From assembly GCA_002366755.1 (NCBI GenBank), contig DFBV01000122.1, forward strand, positions 1 through 5,827: a stretch of DNA of 5,827 bases. Direction: 5' to 3'. A program made the position numbers and the translations under genes. The notes beneath the pieces are model-generated. The model saw only the letters and a list, made by a program, of their open reading frames with translations. It was not told the origin of the DNA and searched no databases. Shown one piece after another: positions 1 through 4,518 of the stretch. Each line of letters starts with the position of its first letter. Within the stretch, counting starts at the first letter, position 1. Origin of the DNA: Anaerolineales bacterium UBA3071. Its GTDB lineage: Bacteria; Chloroflexota; Anaerolineae; UBA3071.

Positions 1-503
1 CCCCGCCACCTTCTGCATTGAAACGCTGCATTCATGGATGCCAGGCCCAGGTGCAGCTTCCCGTAGCCGTCAATGCCACCATCGGCGGAAATGCCAGTCA
101 CCTTCACATCCACAAAACCGTACGCCTCAAGCAACCGGCGAGCGAACAGTTCAAACCGGCGAGGAGTGAGTTCACTGAGCCCATCGAGCAATTGGGCACG
201 GAATGAGGCCTCGTACTCCTCGTAGAGCTCGATGAAGCCGGGTGCAGGGGGCCCTTCCTCAGCCTTCCTGCCAATCCGTTGTCGCCCCTTCTCAGTGATC
301 GCCCAGACCCATCGACTTGGGCTGGACATCTCCCCCTTCTCGACCAGTCTCTGTCTGGCCCGGCGGATGCGATTGGCCCACTTGCTGCTATCCGACGGCA
401 AGACCCACTCGAAACGCAGGCGGAGGGCCATGTTCCGATTTTGATCGTCCAGAGTCTCGTAGGCTAGCTCTCGCAGAAAGTCGTATATTTCCGCTCGCGA
501 CAC
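1..503 (-). CDS. Mrr-type restriction endonuclease, partial (cut by left window edge), fused in frame to an upstream FGE fragment
   Basis: The frame encodes a winged-helix Mrr N-terminal-like region followed by the start of an Mrr catalytic domain, a family that cuts (often modified) DNA. Numbering from a possible GTG at 503, AEIYDFL (4-10), WVLPSDSSKWANRIRRA (33-49), LVEKG (53-57) and WAITEKG (67-73) match the winged helix. LSELTPRRFELFARRLLEAYG (about 109-129) and VTGISADGGIDG (135-146) match the PD-(D/E)xK nuclease, with D145 the expected metal-binding aspartate. The family's QxK motif reads Q162-C-R164, so the catalytic lysine is replaced by arginine, which may inactivate it. No convincing ribosome binding site precedes 503. 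The stop-free frame continues upstream to the TGA at 777-779 and encodes FGE sequence, with other possible starts at 761 (GTG), 692 or 689 (ATG). The usual first ~20 residues of the Mrr winged helix seem to be missing. The family call is solid; whether the gene works is doubtful. Confidence 0.72.
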   Translation of the reverse strand, partial: MSRAEIYDFLRELAYETLDDQNRNMALRLRFEWVLPSDSSKWANRIRRARQRLVEKGEMSSPSRWVWAITEKGRQRIGRKAEEGPPAPGFIELYEEYEASFRAQLLDGLSELTPRRFELFARRLLEAYGFVDVKVTGISADGGIDGYGKLHLGLASMNAAFQCRRWR

Positions 504-974
504 AGCGTAAACAGGGTAGTTCAGGCCGATGTCATCCCCGAACAGTCCCTGCGGCAGGTAGCCGAGCACTGCCTCCCACTGCGCCTGAGTTATCTCGTAC
601 TTGGACATGTAGAAGGGCGGCGCCACGAGTCGTTCGTGCCAGGGGCGCTCGCTCTCCACGTGACCCCTCTCGGTTGTCGGAGAGCCCATCATGAACCAGC
701 CGTCCGGTATGCGTACCAGGGTGAGCGGGGTGGCGTCGGGGTGCAGACCGTCCAGCTCCACGACAAACTCGTCAGGTCAAGGATCGAGGCCTTGTGCTTG
801 TCCCGAATGCGGCAGCGAGTTCGGCTGTGGCTCAGATGGCCGACTGAAGCTGCGCTCTACGACGTCGAGGCTGCCCCCATCGGCAGGCAGGTCTGCGAGA
901 GCTATTGGCAGCATACCTAGCATGACGGTGCCGATGAGGACCACAAACAAGGAGACGATGGTTAGCCTCTGCAT
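504..974 (-). pseudogene. Secreted FGE-sulfatase-domain protein, broken by an in-frame TGA and truncated into the Mrr gene
   Basis: Translation from the ATG at 974 gives a signal peptide: MQR, then a hydrophobic core (about residues 4-24) ending in a signal peptidase I-like A25-L-A27 site. The mature part starts DLPADGG. After 65 residues a TGA (777-779) interrupts the frame. The same frame then resumes with a typical N-terminal part of a formylglycine-generating-enzyme/sulfatase-modifying-factor domain: FVVELDG, LVRIPDGWFMMGSP, then E-R-P-W-H-E, KYEITQAQWEAVLG and NYPVYAVS. Such domains are about 200-250 residues; only about 75 are present before Mrr sequence takes over near 498-506. The rest of the domain, which in true FGE holds the catalytic cysteines, is absent, so enzyme activity is not expected. 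Many bacterial FGE-like domains are ligand-binding or structural rather than catalytic. Two independent lesions (stop and truncation) support a pseudogene. Confidence 0.7.
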
Positions 975-982
975 GAGCGCTT

Positions 983-987
983 CTCCT
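983..987 (-). promoter_or_regulatory. Ribosome binding site of the secreted FGE-like gene
   Basis: AGGAG on the minus strand lies 8 nt before the ATG at 974. It favours this start over the in-frame codon at 1004, because the residues from 974 form a normal signal peptide. It overlaps an imperfect palindrome (TTCTCTGCAGGAGAA). Confidence 0.6.
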
Positions 988-1017
988 GCAGAGAACTGCC
1001 TCATTACAATCCTTCAT

Positions 1018-1069
1018 CAGGCGCCCCCGGCGCGACTCGAACGCGCAACCTACGGATTCGAAGTCCGGC
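1018..1069 (-). repeat. Displaced copy of the tRNA-Arg 3' end (putative attachment-site scar)
   Basis: These 52 bp are identical to 1866-1917, in the same orientation. They cover the last 48 nt of tRNA-Arg (from the anticodon stem through the T arm and acceptor 3' strand to the discriminator G) plus 4 flanking bases. The match stops abruptly at both ends (1017 and 1070). No D arm or acceptor 5' strand is present, so this is not a working tRNA. A duplicated tRNA 3' end is the usual product of tyrosine-integrase insertion into a tRNA gene. Confidence 0.9.
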
Positions 1070-1083
1070 CGAAGAGGAACGGC

Positions 1084-1111
1084 AAAAAGAAGCCATTTCG
1101 GGCGACGGGCT
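1084..1111 (-). terminator. Weak candidate intrinsic terminator after the toxin gene
   Basis: On the minus strand, AGCC (1111-1108) and GGCT (1094-1091) can pair around a 13-nt loop and are followed by TTCTTTTT (ending at 1084). It starts 6 nt after the original toxin stop. The 4-bp stem is short, so this is only suggestive. Confidence 0.25.
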
Positions 1112-1117
1112 ATGTCT

Positions 1118-1609
1118 TCAGAAACTGTATCGCCGAACGTGAGGAACAGTGTCGAAGCGGGAGTCGTTGCTGGCCAAGTCAAAGCAGCCTACCCTCTACA
1201 TAGCCGCCAGATGCAGGGCGTCGCGTGGACGAAGGTGGTGCTTGACCATTGCTTCATTCAGCACTTCCAGATCTGATGCCAGGACATCTAGAACGACAAG
1301 ATGCGATAGATCGCGGAGCCGGCGTAACAGGGCAGCAACTGGGCCTGCAAACTCCGCCATCATTTTGTCTTCTTCGCTACGGAGACGATCAAGCGGAGAA
1401 CCTTTGTAGCGATCTTTGACGGAAGCCAACAACAAGCGGTATGCCAGTTCATCGAATGTCAGAATTGAAGTGTACGCTGAGAGGTCGCCCCGCTCTATCC
1501 GTTCAAAGAAGTGCTTGATTGTCGAATCTATACCGCGCAGAAGCATGTAGGGCAGCATGGTGTCGAGGTAGATAGCAGCCCCTGTGAAAGCACTCAACGG
1601 CGTGGTCAT
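1118..1609 (-). pseudogene. VapC-like PIN-domain toxin, interrupted by an in-frame TAG
   Basis: PIN-domain ribonucleases of type II toxin-antitoxin systems cut RNA using a cluster of acidic residues. The ATG at 1609 opens 137 codons with D16 (IYLDT), E54 (TFDELAYRLL) and D130 (RPRDALHLAAM), then a TAG at 1198-1196. The same frame continues for 25 codons to a TGA at 1120-1118, reading RVGCFDLASNDSRFDTVP and on to RRYSF. That is the missing PIN C-terminus, with the remaining acidic positions D149 and D153. The intact protein would have had 163 codons, a normal size. The codon at 138 is therefore best read as a point nonsense mutation, for example from CAG or AAG. The truncated product lacks part of the active site and is probably inactive. 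The start overlaps the antitoxin stop by 4 nt (ATGA), with a weak AAGG 8 nt upstream. A sequencing error is the main alternative. Confidence 0.82.
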
Positions 1610-1818
1610 TGACTAAACCTTGCCCAGTCCAGGTTTGGGTCGTATTCATCTCGCGTGCCCCGTCCCGCCGCACCAAACAGTTCTTCAGCGATGCTGGTTG
1701 TTACTGTAGTCTTCGGCGGGGTGGCCAACTGCCGGCGTAACCCCTCCAGTTCGCGGATGATGGTGTCTATCCGGGCGATGACCTGCCGTTGGTCCGAGAC
1801 AACTAGTGCAGTAGGCAT
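1606..1818 (-). CDS. Antitoxin of the VapBC-like pair
   Basis: This 70-residue acidic protein precedes the PIN toxin and overlaps it by 4 nt, so translation is coupled. Residues about 8-35 form a predicted amphipathic helix (RQVIARIDTIIRELEGLRRQL), followed by a flexible Thr/Pro-rich linker. The C-terminus EELFGAAGRGTRDEYDPNLDWARF is a motif I recognise from small antitoxins paired with PIN toxins, where such tails usually wrap the toxin and block its active site. I do not see a clear ribbon-helix-helix or AbrB DNA-binding domain, so autoregulation is uncertain. GGAG at 1830-1827 lies 8 nt before the ATG and supports the start. The gene starts 51 nt after the tRNA-Arg 3' end on the same strand, with no good promoter or terminator between, so it may be read from the tRNA promoter. 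It appears intact although its toxin is broken. Confidence 0.75.
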   Translation of the reverse strand: MPTALVVSDQRQVIARIDTIIRELEGLRRQLATPPKTTVTTSIAEELFGAAGRGTRDEYDPNLDWARFSQ

Positions 1819-1826
1819 TGGTTCAT

Positions 1827-1830
1827 CTCC
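1827..1830 (-). promoter_or_regulatory. Ribosome binding site of the antitoxin gene
   Basis: GGAG on the minus strand, 8 nt before the ATG at 1818, fixes the antitoxin start. Confidence 0.55.
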
Positions 1831-1865
1831 AAGTCCAAGACATCAACTACATTCTGCTTTGGTCC

Positions 1866-1917
1866 CAGGCGCCCCCGGCGCGACTCGAACGCGCAACCTA
1901 CGGATTCGAAGTCCGGC
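1866..1917 (-). repeat. 52-bp direct repeat within intact tRNA-Arg (partner of 1018-1069)
   Basis: Identical over 52 bp to 1018-1069. Here it is the natural 3' two-thirds of the tRNA gene plus 4 downstream bases. It marks the tRNA-side boundary of the putative mini-element. Confidence 0.9.
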
Positions 1918-1942
1918 GCTCTGTCCATTGAGCTACAGGGGC
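1870..1942 (-). tRNA. tRNA-Arg (anticodon TCG)
   Basis: A complete 73-nt cloverleaf reads on the minus strand. Acceptor strand GCCCCTG pairs with CGGGGGC (one T-G wobble). The D stem is GCTC/GAGC. The anticodon stem CCGGA/TCCGT (outer C-T mismatch) encloses the loop CTTCGAA, with anticodon TCG. The variable loop is AGGTT, and the T arm is GCGCG-TTCGAGT-CGCGC. The discriminator is G73. CCA is not encoded; CCT follows. It decodes CGA and probably other CGN arginine codons. Its 3' two-thirds are duplicated at 1022-1069, so it is the likely integration target of the element on its 3' side. Confidence 0.96.
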
Positions 1943-1953
1943 TCACTCACCAT

Positions 1954-1983
1954 ATCATACCACGATTTCACAAAACCTGCCAA
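1954..1983 (-). promoter_or_regulatory. Promoter of tRNA-Arg (possibly also driving the toxin-antitoxin genes)
   Basis: On the minus strand, a -35 box TTGGCA (1983-1978, 5 of 6 consensus) and a -10 box TATGAT (1959-1954, 5 of 6) are separated by 18 nt. Transcription would start about 5 nt before the tRNA 5' end at 1942. No terminator is visible between the tRNA and the antitoxin gene. Confidence 0.75.
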
Positions 1984-2220
1984 AACCGGTGGTCTCCCTG
2001 CAACGTGTTGATGGCTCGTAGTCAGGCACGAAACGAAGTGGAGTGCCGCCAAAACGCCACTACGCTACGCTCCGTGGCTTACTACGAACATGTCAACGCA
2101 ATGGCGGGAGACTATGCCAAAACCGAAGTGCTCCGAACTCACTCTGGCGTGTCGGTTCCCGGCGCACCGAGGATTCAGTGCCCATCTTGCCGCCCGCCGA
2201 TGAGCCGTCGGATGGCCCAC
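1984..2220. other. Intergenic stretch with no recognisable gene
   Basis: I find no convincing gene here on either strand. Open frames across it are short, lack family motifs and have no ribosome binding sites. Three copies of GCCAAAAC occur at 1979, 2048 and 2116, about 68-69 bp apart, but the sequences between them do not align. The first overlaps the tRNA -35 box. Confidence 0.5.
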
Positions 2221-2406
2221 ACCTCTGTTGGCCACGTAAGCCCGTCTCCCTGCATCGTCGACGGCCACGGTGCGCGGGTCCACACCGACAGGGAGTTCAG
2301 TGACGACCGAACGGCTGGCTGTATCCACCGGGGTCAGCGAGTTGGAGTCGGGGTTGACAACGAGGAGCGTGGTACCGTCCCAACCAAGCTTTGTCTCTGG
2401 GACAGA
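2221..2406 (-). pseudogene. Relic of a YVTN-type beta-propeller repeat protein
   Basis: About 60 codons on the minus strand read LLVVNPDSNSLTPVDTASR, then SVVTELPVGVDPRTVAVDD and RRAYVANRG. These are the hallmarks of one to two blades of YVTN/NHL-like beta-propeller repeats, usually in secreted or surface proteins. Upstream the frame meets a TGA (2409-2407) and has no proper start. After RAYVANRG the similarity ends and I could not recover it in another frame. It is therefore a fragment, not a gene. The rsmG promoter lies partly over its upstream end on the opposite strand. Confidence 0.6.
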
Positions 2407-2418
2407 TCATGGTATAAT
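2391..2418 (+). promoter_or_regulatory. Promoter of rsmG
   Basis: A -35 box TTGTCT (2391-2396) and a perfect -10 TATAAT (2413-2418) are 16 nt apart. Transcription would begin near 2425, leaving a leader of about 20 nt before the rsmG start. This makes in-frame starts upstream of 2425 very unlikely. Confidence 0.75.
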
Positions 2419-2446
2419 CCTGCCAAAGCTGCAAAAGAGCCAGAAG

Positions 2447-3190
2447 ATGACGATGAGACGGTTAGCCGAGGGAGGCCGCCGGTTTGGCCTGTCCCTCAAC
2501 CCAGCGCAAATCGAGACCTTCCAACGCTACTCCGAGCAGTTGTTGGAATGGAACCAACGCTTCAACCTCACGGCGGTTACCGACCCGGAGCAGGTGGAAA
2601 CCCGGCACTTCCTGGATTCCTTGAGCTGCCTCCTGGCGCTGACGGCCATCAGTGCTGAACCGTTGGCCTCCTGGCTGGCTCGCTCGTTGCAAGCTCTGGA
2701 CATCGGCACGGGGGCAGGCTTCCCGGGCCTGCCTCTGAAGATCGTTTGGCCCAACCTGAAGCTGACGCTGCTGGAATCCCGCCGGAAGAAGGTGCGCTTC
2801 CTGGAACACATCGTCGCCGATCTGGGCCTGACCACCGTGACCGCCGTACACGACCGCGCCGAGACGCTGGCGCATCATCCCGAACATCGAGAGGCCTACG
2901 ACCTGGTCCTGGCGCGGGCAGTGGCGGAGCTGCCCGTGCTGCTGGAATACGGGCTGCCCTTCTGCCGCCGTGGGGGCATGGTGTTGGCTCAGAAAGGCGA
3001 AGCGGCGACAGCCGAAGCCATCGCCTCGGAGCGAGCAATGGCCATTCTGGGCGGAGAGCTGCGCCGAATCGTTCCTGTGGAGATACCCGGCCTGGCCGAA
3101 ACCCGACACATCATGGTCGTGGAGAAGACCGCCCAGACACCAGACCGCTATCCCCGCCGCCCTGGCATGCCCAAGAAACGGCCACTGTAG
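2447..3190 (+). CDS. rsmG: 16S rRNA (guanine527-N7)-methyltransferase RsmG
   Basis: RsmG transfers a methyl group from S-adenosylmethionine to N7 of G527 in 16S rRNA; in other bacteria, loss of the enzyme gives low-level streptomycin resistance. The 247-residue product is of usual length. The N-terminal helical region has LLEWNQRFNLTAVTDPEQV and HFLDSL. The Rossmann core has SAM motif I LDIGTGAGFPGLPLKIVWP (about 84-102), then LLESRRKKVRFLEHI, DLVLARAVAELPVLLEY and GGMVLAQKG. The C-terminus RYPRRPGMPKKRPL matches the family's ending. The frame is open back to about 2270, but that stretch has no family similarity and lies before the promoter. The ATG at 2447 has a weak AGAG 7 nt upstream; the ATG at 2453 is an alternative. 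The gene stands alone and converges on recF. Confidence 0.96.
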   Translation: MTMRRLAEGGRRFGLSLNPAQIETFQRYSEQLLEWNQRFNLTAVTDPEQVETRHFLDSLSCLLALTAISAEPLASWLARSLQALDIGTGAGFPGLPLKIVWPNLKLTLLESRRKKVRFLEHIVADLGLTTVTAVHDRAETLAHHPEHREAYDLVLARAVAELPVLLEYGLPFCRRGGMVLAQKGEAATAEAIASERAMAILGGELRRIVPVEIPGLAETRHIMVVEKTAQTPDRYPRRPGMPKKRPL

Positions 3191-3193
3191 TCT

Positions 3194-3310
3194 GGTGGTC
3201 GCGTGGTCAAGCGGTCACGTAGTCGAGCAGTCAGACCGACCACCCGACCAACGAGACCAACAGACCATCCGACCAATAGACCAAGAGACCAAGCGACTAA
3301 TCAGACCACC
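3194..3310. repeat. Mirrored 8-bp-periodic GGTC/GACC array between converging genes
   Basis: GGTC occurs at 3197, 3205 and 3213, with AGTC at 3221 and 3229, all in 8-bp steps. Then the complementary word GACC appears at 3234, 3238, 3246, 3255, 3263, 3271, 3279 and 3287, with GACT at 3295 and GACC at 3304, mostly in 8-bp steps. The right part has consensus GACCAAnA. The outermost GGTGGTC (3194-3200) is a perfect complement of GACCACC (3304-3310), and inner boxes roughly keep register, so either transcript could fold into a long imperfect hairpin. The array fills the gap between rsmG and recF and runs a few bases into the recF 3' end. It may act as a bidirectional terminator, although no T-run follows. 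Boxes and period are observed; function is inferred. Confidence 0.7.
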
Positions 3311-4515
3311 TCTCCGATTCTGCCCTCAACCACCTGCAGTTGACGCGCCTGGCCGCGAAAAGCAGGCGAGAAATCCTCCCAATCGGTCGCCGTCACGATA
3401 GCCTGAGGGGCGCTGGACAGCAGCGCCAGCAGAGCCCGACGACGGGCCTCGTCCAATTCCGACATGACGTCATCCAGCAGCAGCAGTGGTGGCTCCCCCA
3501 GCTCGCGGCTCATCACCGTCACCTCCGCCAGCTTGAGAGCCAGAGCGGCCGTCCGCTGCTGCCCTCGAGAACCGTAGGCACGGAGGGCACGGCCTTCGCT
3601 CAGGAAGCCCAGGTCATCGCGATGAGGGCCCAGCAACGACATGCCGGCAGCGATTTCCCGTCCGCGCAGTGCATCCAGCCCCCTTTGGAAAAGCGCGGCG
3701 ACTTGCTCAATGTCCAGGGAGGGCGACTCCGCAATTCCCTCCAAGTCCAATGCCAGTTGTTGACCCAGGGACGGCAACCGGTCAGTGATCCCGGATTCAT
3801 AGCGCAGCCGCAACCGCTCGCGCCCGGCGGACAGTTCGCGATGCTGTTTCCTTGCCTCCTCGTCCAGGGCGGCTGCCAAAGCGGCACGCCGGACCGTCAA
3901 CCGGCTGCCCAGTGTGACCAGCCGCTCGTCCCAGAAGCGCAACTGCTGTGCCCCTCCGCCTCCCCGCTCGCGCAACTCCCGCAGCAATGCGTTGCGCTGC
4001 GTGAGCACGCGGTCGTACTCCGCCAACGAGCGGCAGTAGGCAGCATCTATCTGGCAAAGGCTGGCGTTGAGATAGCGTCGCCGGCCACTGGGCGAGCCGG
4101 TGACCAGACGGATGTCCCGGGGCAAGAAGAGCACCACGGGCAGACAGCCCACCAGATCAAGCGCCCGCTTCTTGACTCCGTTGATGCGTATCTGCTTGGA
4201 GAAACGGGGAGTGTTGCCGCCCTGGTTGGCTCGCTGCACCAGGGTGATCTCCAGTCGCAGGGAGGAGCCATCACGAACCACGTCAGCGACCAGCCGGGCA
4301 AAGGGAAGCGGTTCGTCGAAGGCCAGCCAGTTCACCACCTCCCGCTCGGCGGTGGCGCGGGGCGAACGGCTGGTGGCCAGGTAGTAGATGGCCTCCAGCA
4401 GGTTGGTCTTGCCCTGCGCGTTGCCTCCTTGCAGCAGCGTGATCGGCTGGGGGAAATCGAGTTCCAGCCGGGCGAAGTTACGGAAGTTGGTCAGCGACAG
4501 GTGGACGAGGCGCAC
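3301..4515 (-). CDS. recF: DNA replication and repair ATPase RecF
   Basis: RecF is an SMC/ABC-like ATPase that, with RecO and RecR, loads RecA onto gapped DNA. The 404-residue protein starts MRLVHLSLTNFRNF, typical of the family. Walker A is GGNAQGKT (30-37), the ABC signature region is YGSRGQQRT (314-322), and Walker B is LLLLDDVMSELDE (344-356). The central part (about 160-290) is the helical lobe, with a glycine-rich insertion RERGGGGAQQ near 182-191. The length is slightly above the usual 360-380. The start is GTG (4515-4513), supported by GAGGAG at 4530-4525. It begins 3 nt after the rarA stop, and its ribosome site lies inside rarA, so the two are very likely co-transcribed. It is not next to dnaN/gyrB as in many bacteria. 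All key motifs are intact. Confidence 0.97.
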   Translation of the reverse strand: MRLVHLSLTNFRNFARLELDFPQPITLLQGGNAQGKTNLLEAIYYLATSRSPRATAEREVVNWLAFDEPLPFARLVADVVRDGSSLRLEITLVQRANQGGNTPRFSKQIRINGVKKRALDLVGCLPVVLFLPRDIRLVTGSPSGRRRYLNASLCQIDAAYCRSLAEYDRVLTQRNALLRELRERGGGGAQQLRFWDERLVTLGSRLTVRRAALAAALDEEARKQHRELSAGRERLRLRYESGITDRLPSLGQQLALDLEGIAESPSLDIEQVAALFQRGLDALRGREIAAGMSLLGPHRDDLGFLSEGRALRAYGSRGQQRTAALALKLAEVTVMSRELGEPPLLLLDDVMSELDEARRRALLALLSSAPQAIVTATDWEDFSPAFRGQARQLQVVEGRIGEVV

Positions 4516-4518
4516 AGG

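Larger units (their letters stand above)
1018..1917 (-). mobile_element. Putative 848-bp tRNA-bounded mini-element carrying a toxin-antitoxin module
   Basis: Two identical 52-bp direct repeats derived from the tRNA-Arg 3' end sit exactly 848 bp apart and enclose only a VapBC-like pair. The right copy belongs to the intact tRNA; the left one is a fragment. This is the geometry of an integrated element with attachment sites in a tRNA gene, the element supplying a new 3' end that keeps the tRNA whole. There is no integrase or excisionase inside. It could be the remnant of a larger island after deletion, a non-autonomous element moved in trans, or one unit of a tandem island continuing beyond the left window edge. 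The repeats are seen directly; the mobile nature is inferred. Confidence 0.45.

Noticed and set aside
317..694. Plus-strand frames opposite the FGE-Mrr region (also 232-444 and 691-1203)
   Set aside because: They are shadows of the minus-strand frame, which carries clear FGE and Mrr motifs.
777..779. TGA read as selenocysteine or under an altered code
   Set aside because: No selenocysteine-insertion-like hairpin was seen, the position is not a redox site in FGE domains, and the housekeeping genes use the standard code (rarA and recF read normally).
977..991. Palindrome TTCTCTGCAGGAGAA as a regulatory operator
   Set aside because: It is imperfect (one unpaired base) and short, and overlaps a purine-rich ribosome site of a dead gene; not enough evidence for an operator.
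1022..1069. A second tRNA gene
   Set aside because: Only the 3' 48 nt are present; no D arm or acceptor 5' strand, so no cloverleaf.
832..1182. A 116-codon minus-strand frame between the toxin and FGE genes
   Set aside because: It reads through the tRNA fragment and overlaps both the toxin 3' end and the FGE signal peptide in another frame.
2270..2446. N-terminal extension of rsmG
   Set aside because: It is in frame, but it precedes the promoter and has no RsmG similarity; the RsmG domain starts right after 2447.
2005..2658. A 217-codon plus-strand frame overlapping the rsmG start
   Set aside because: It has no motifs, overlaps rsmG in another frame and crosses the antisense propeller relic.
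3194..3310. CRISPR array
   Set aside because: The repeat unit is about 8 bp with no spacers and no cas genes nearby.
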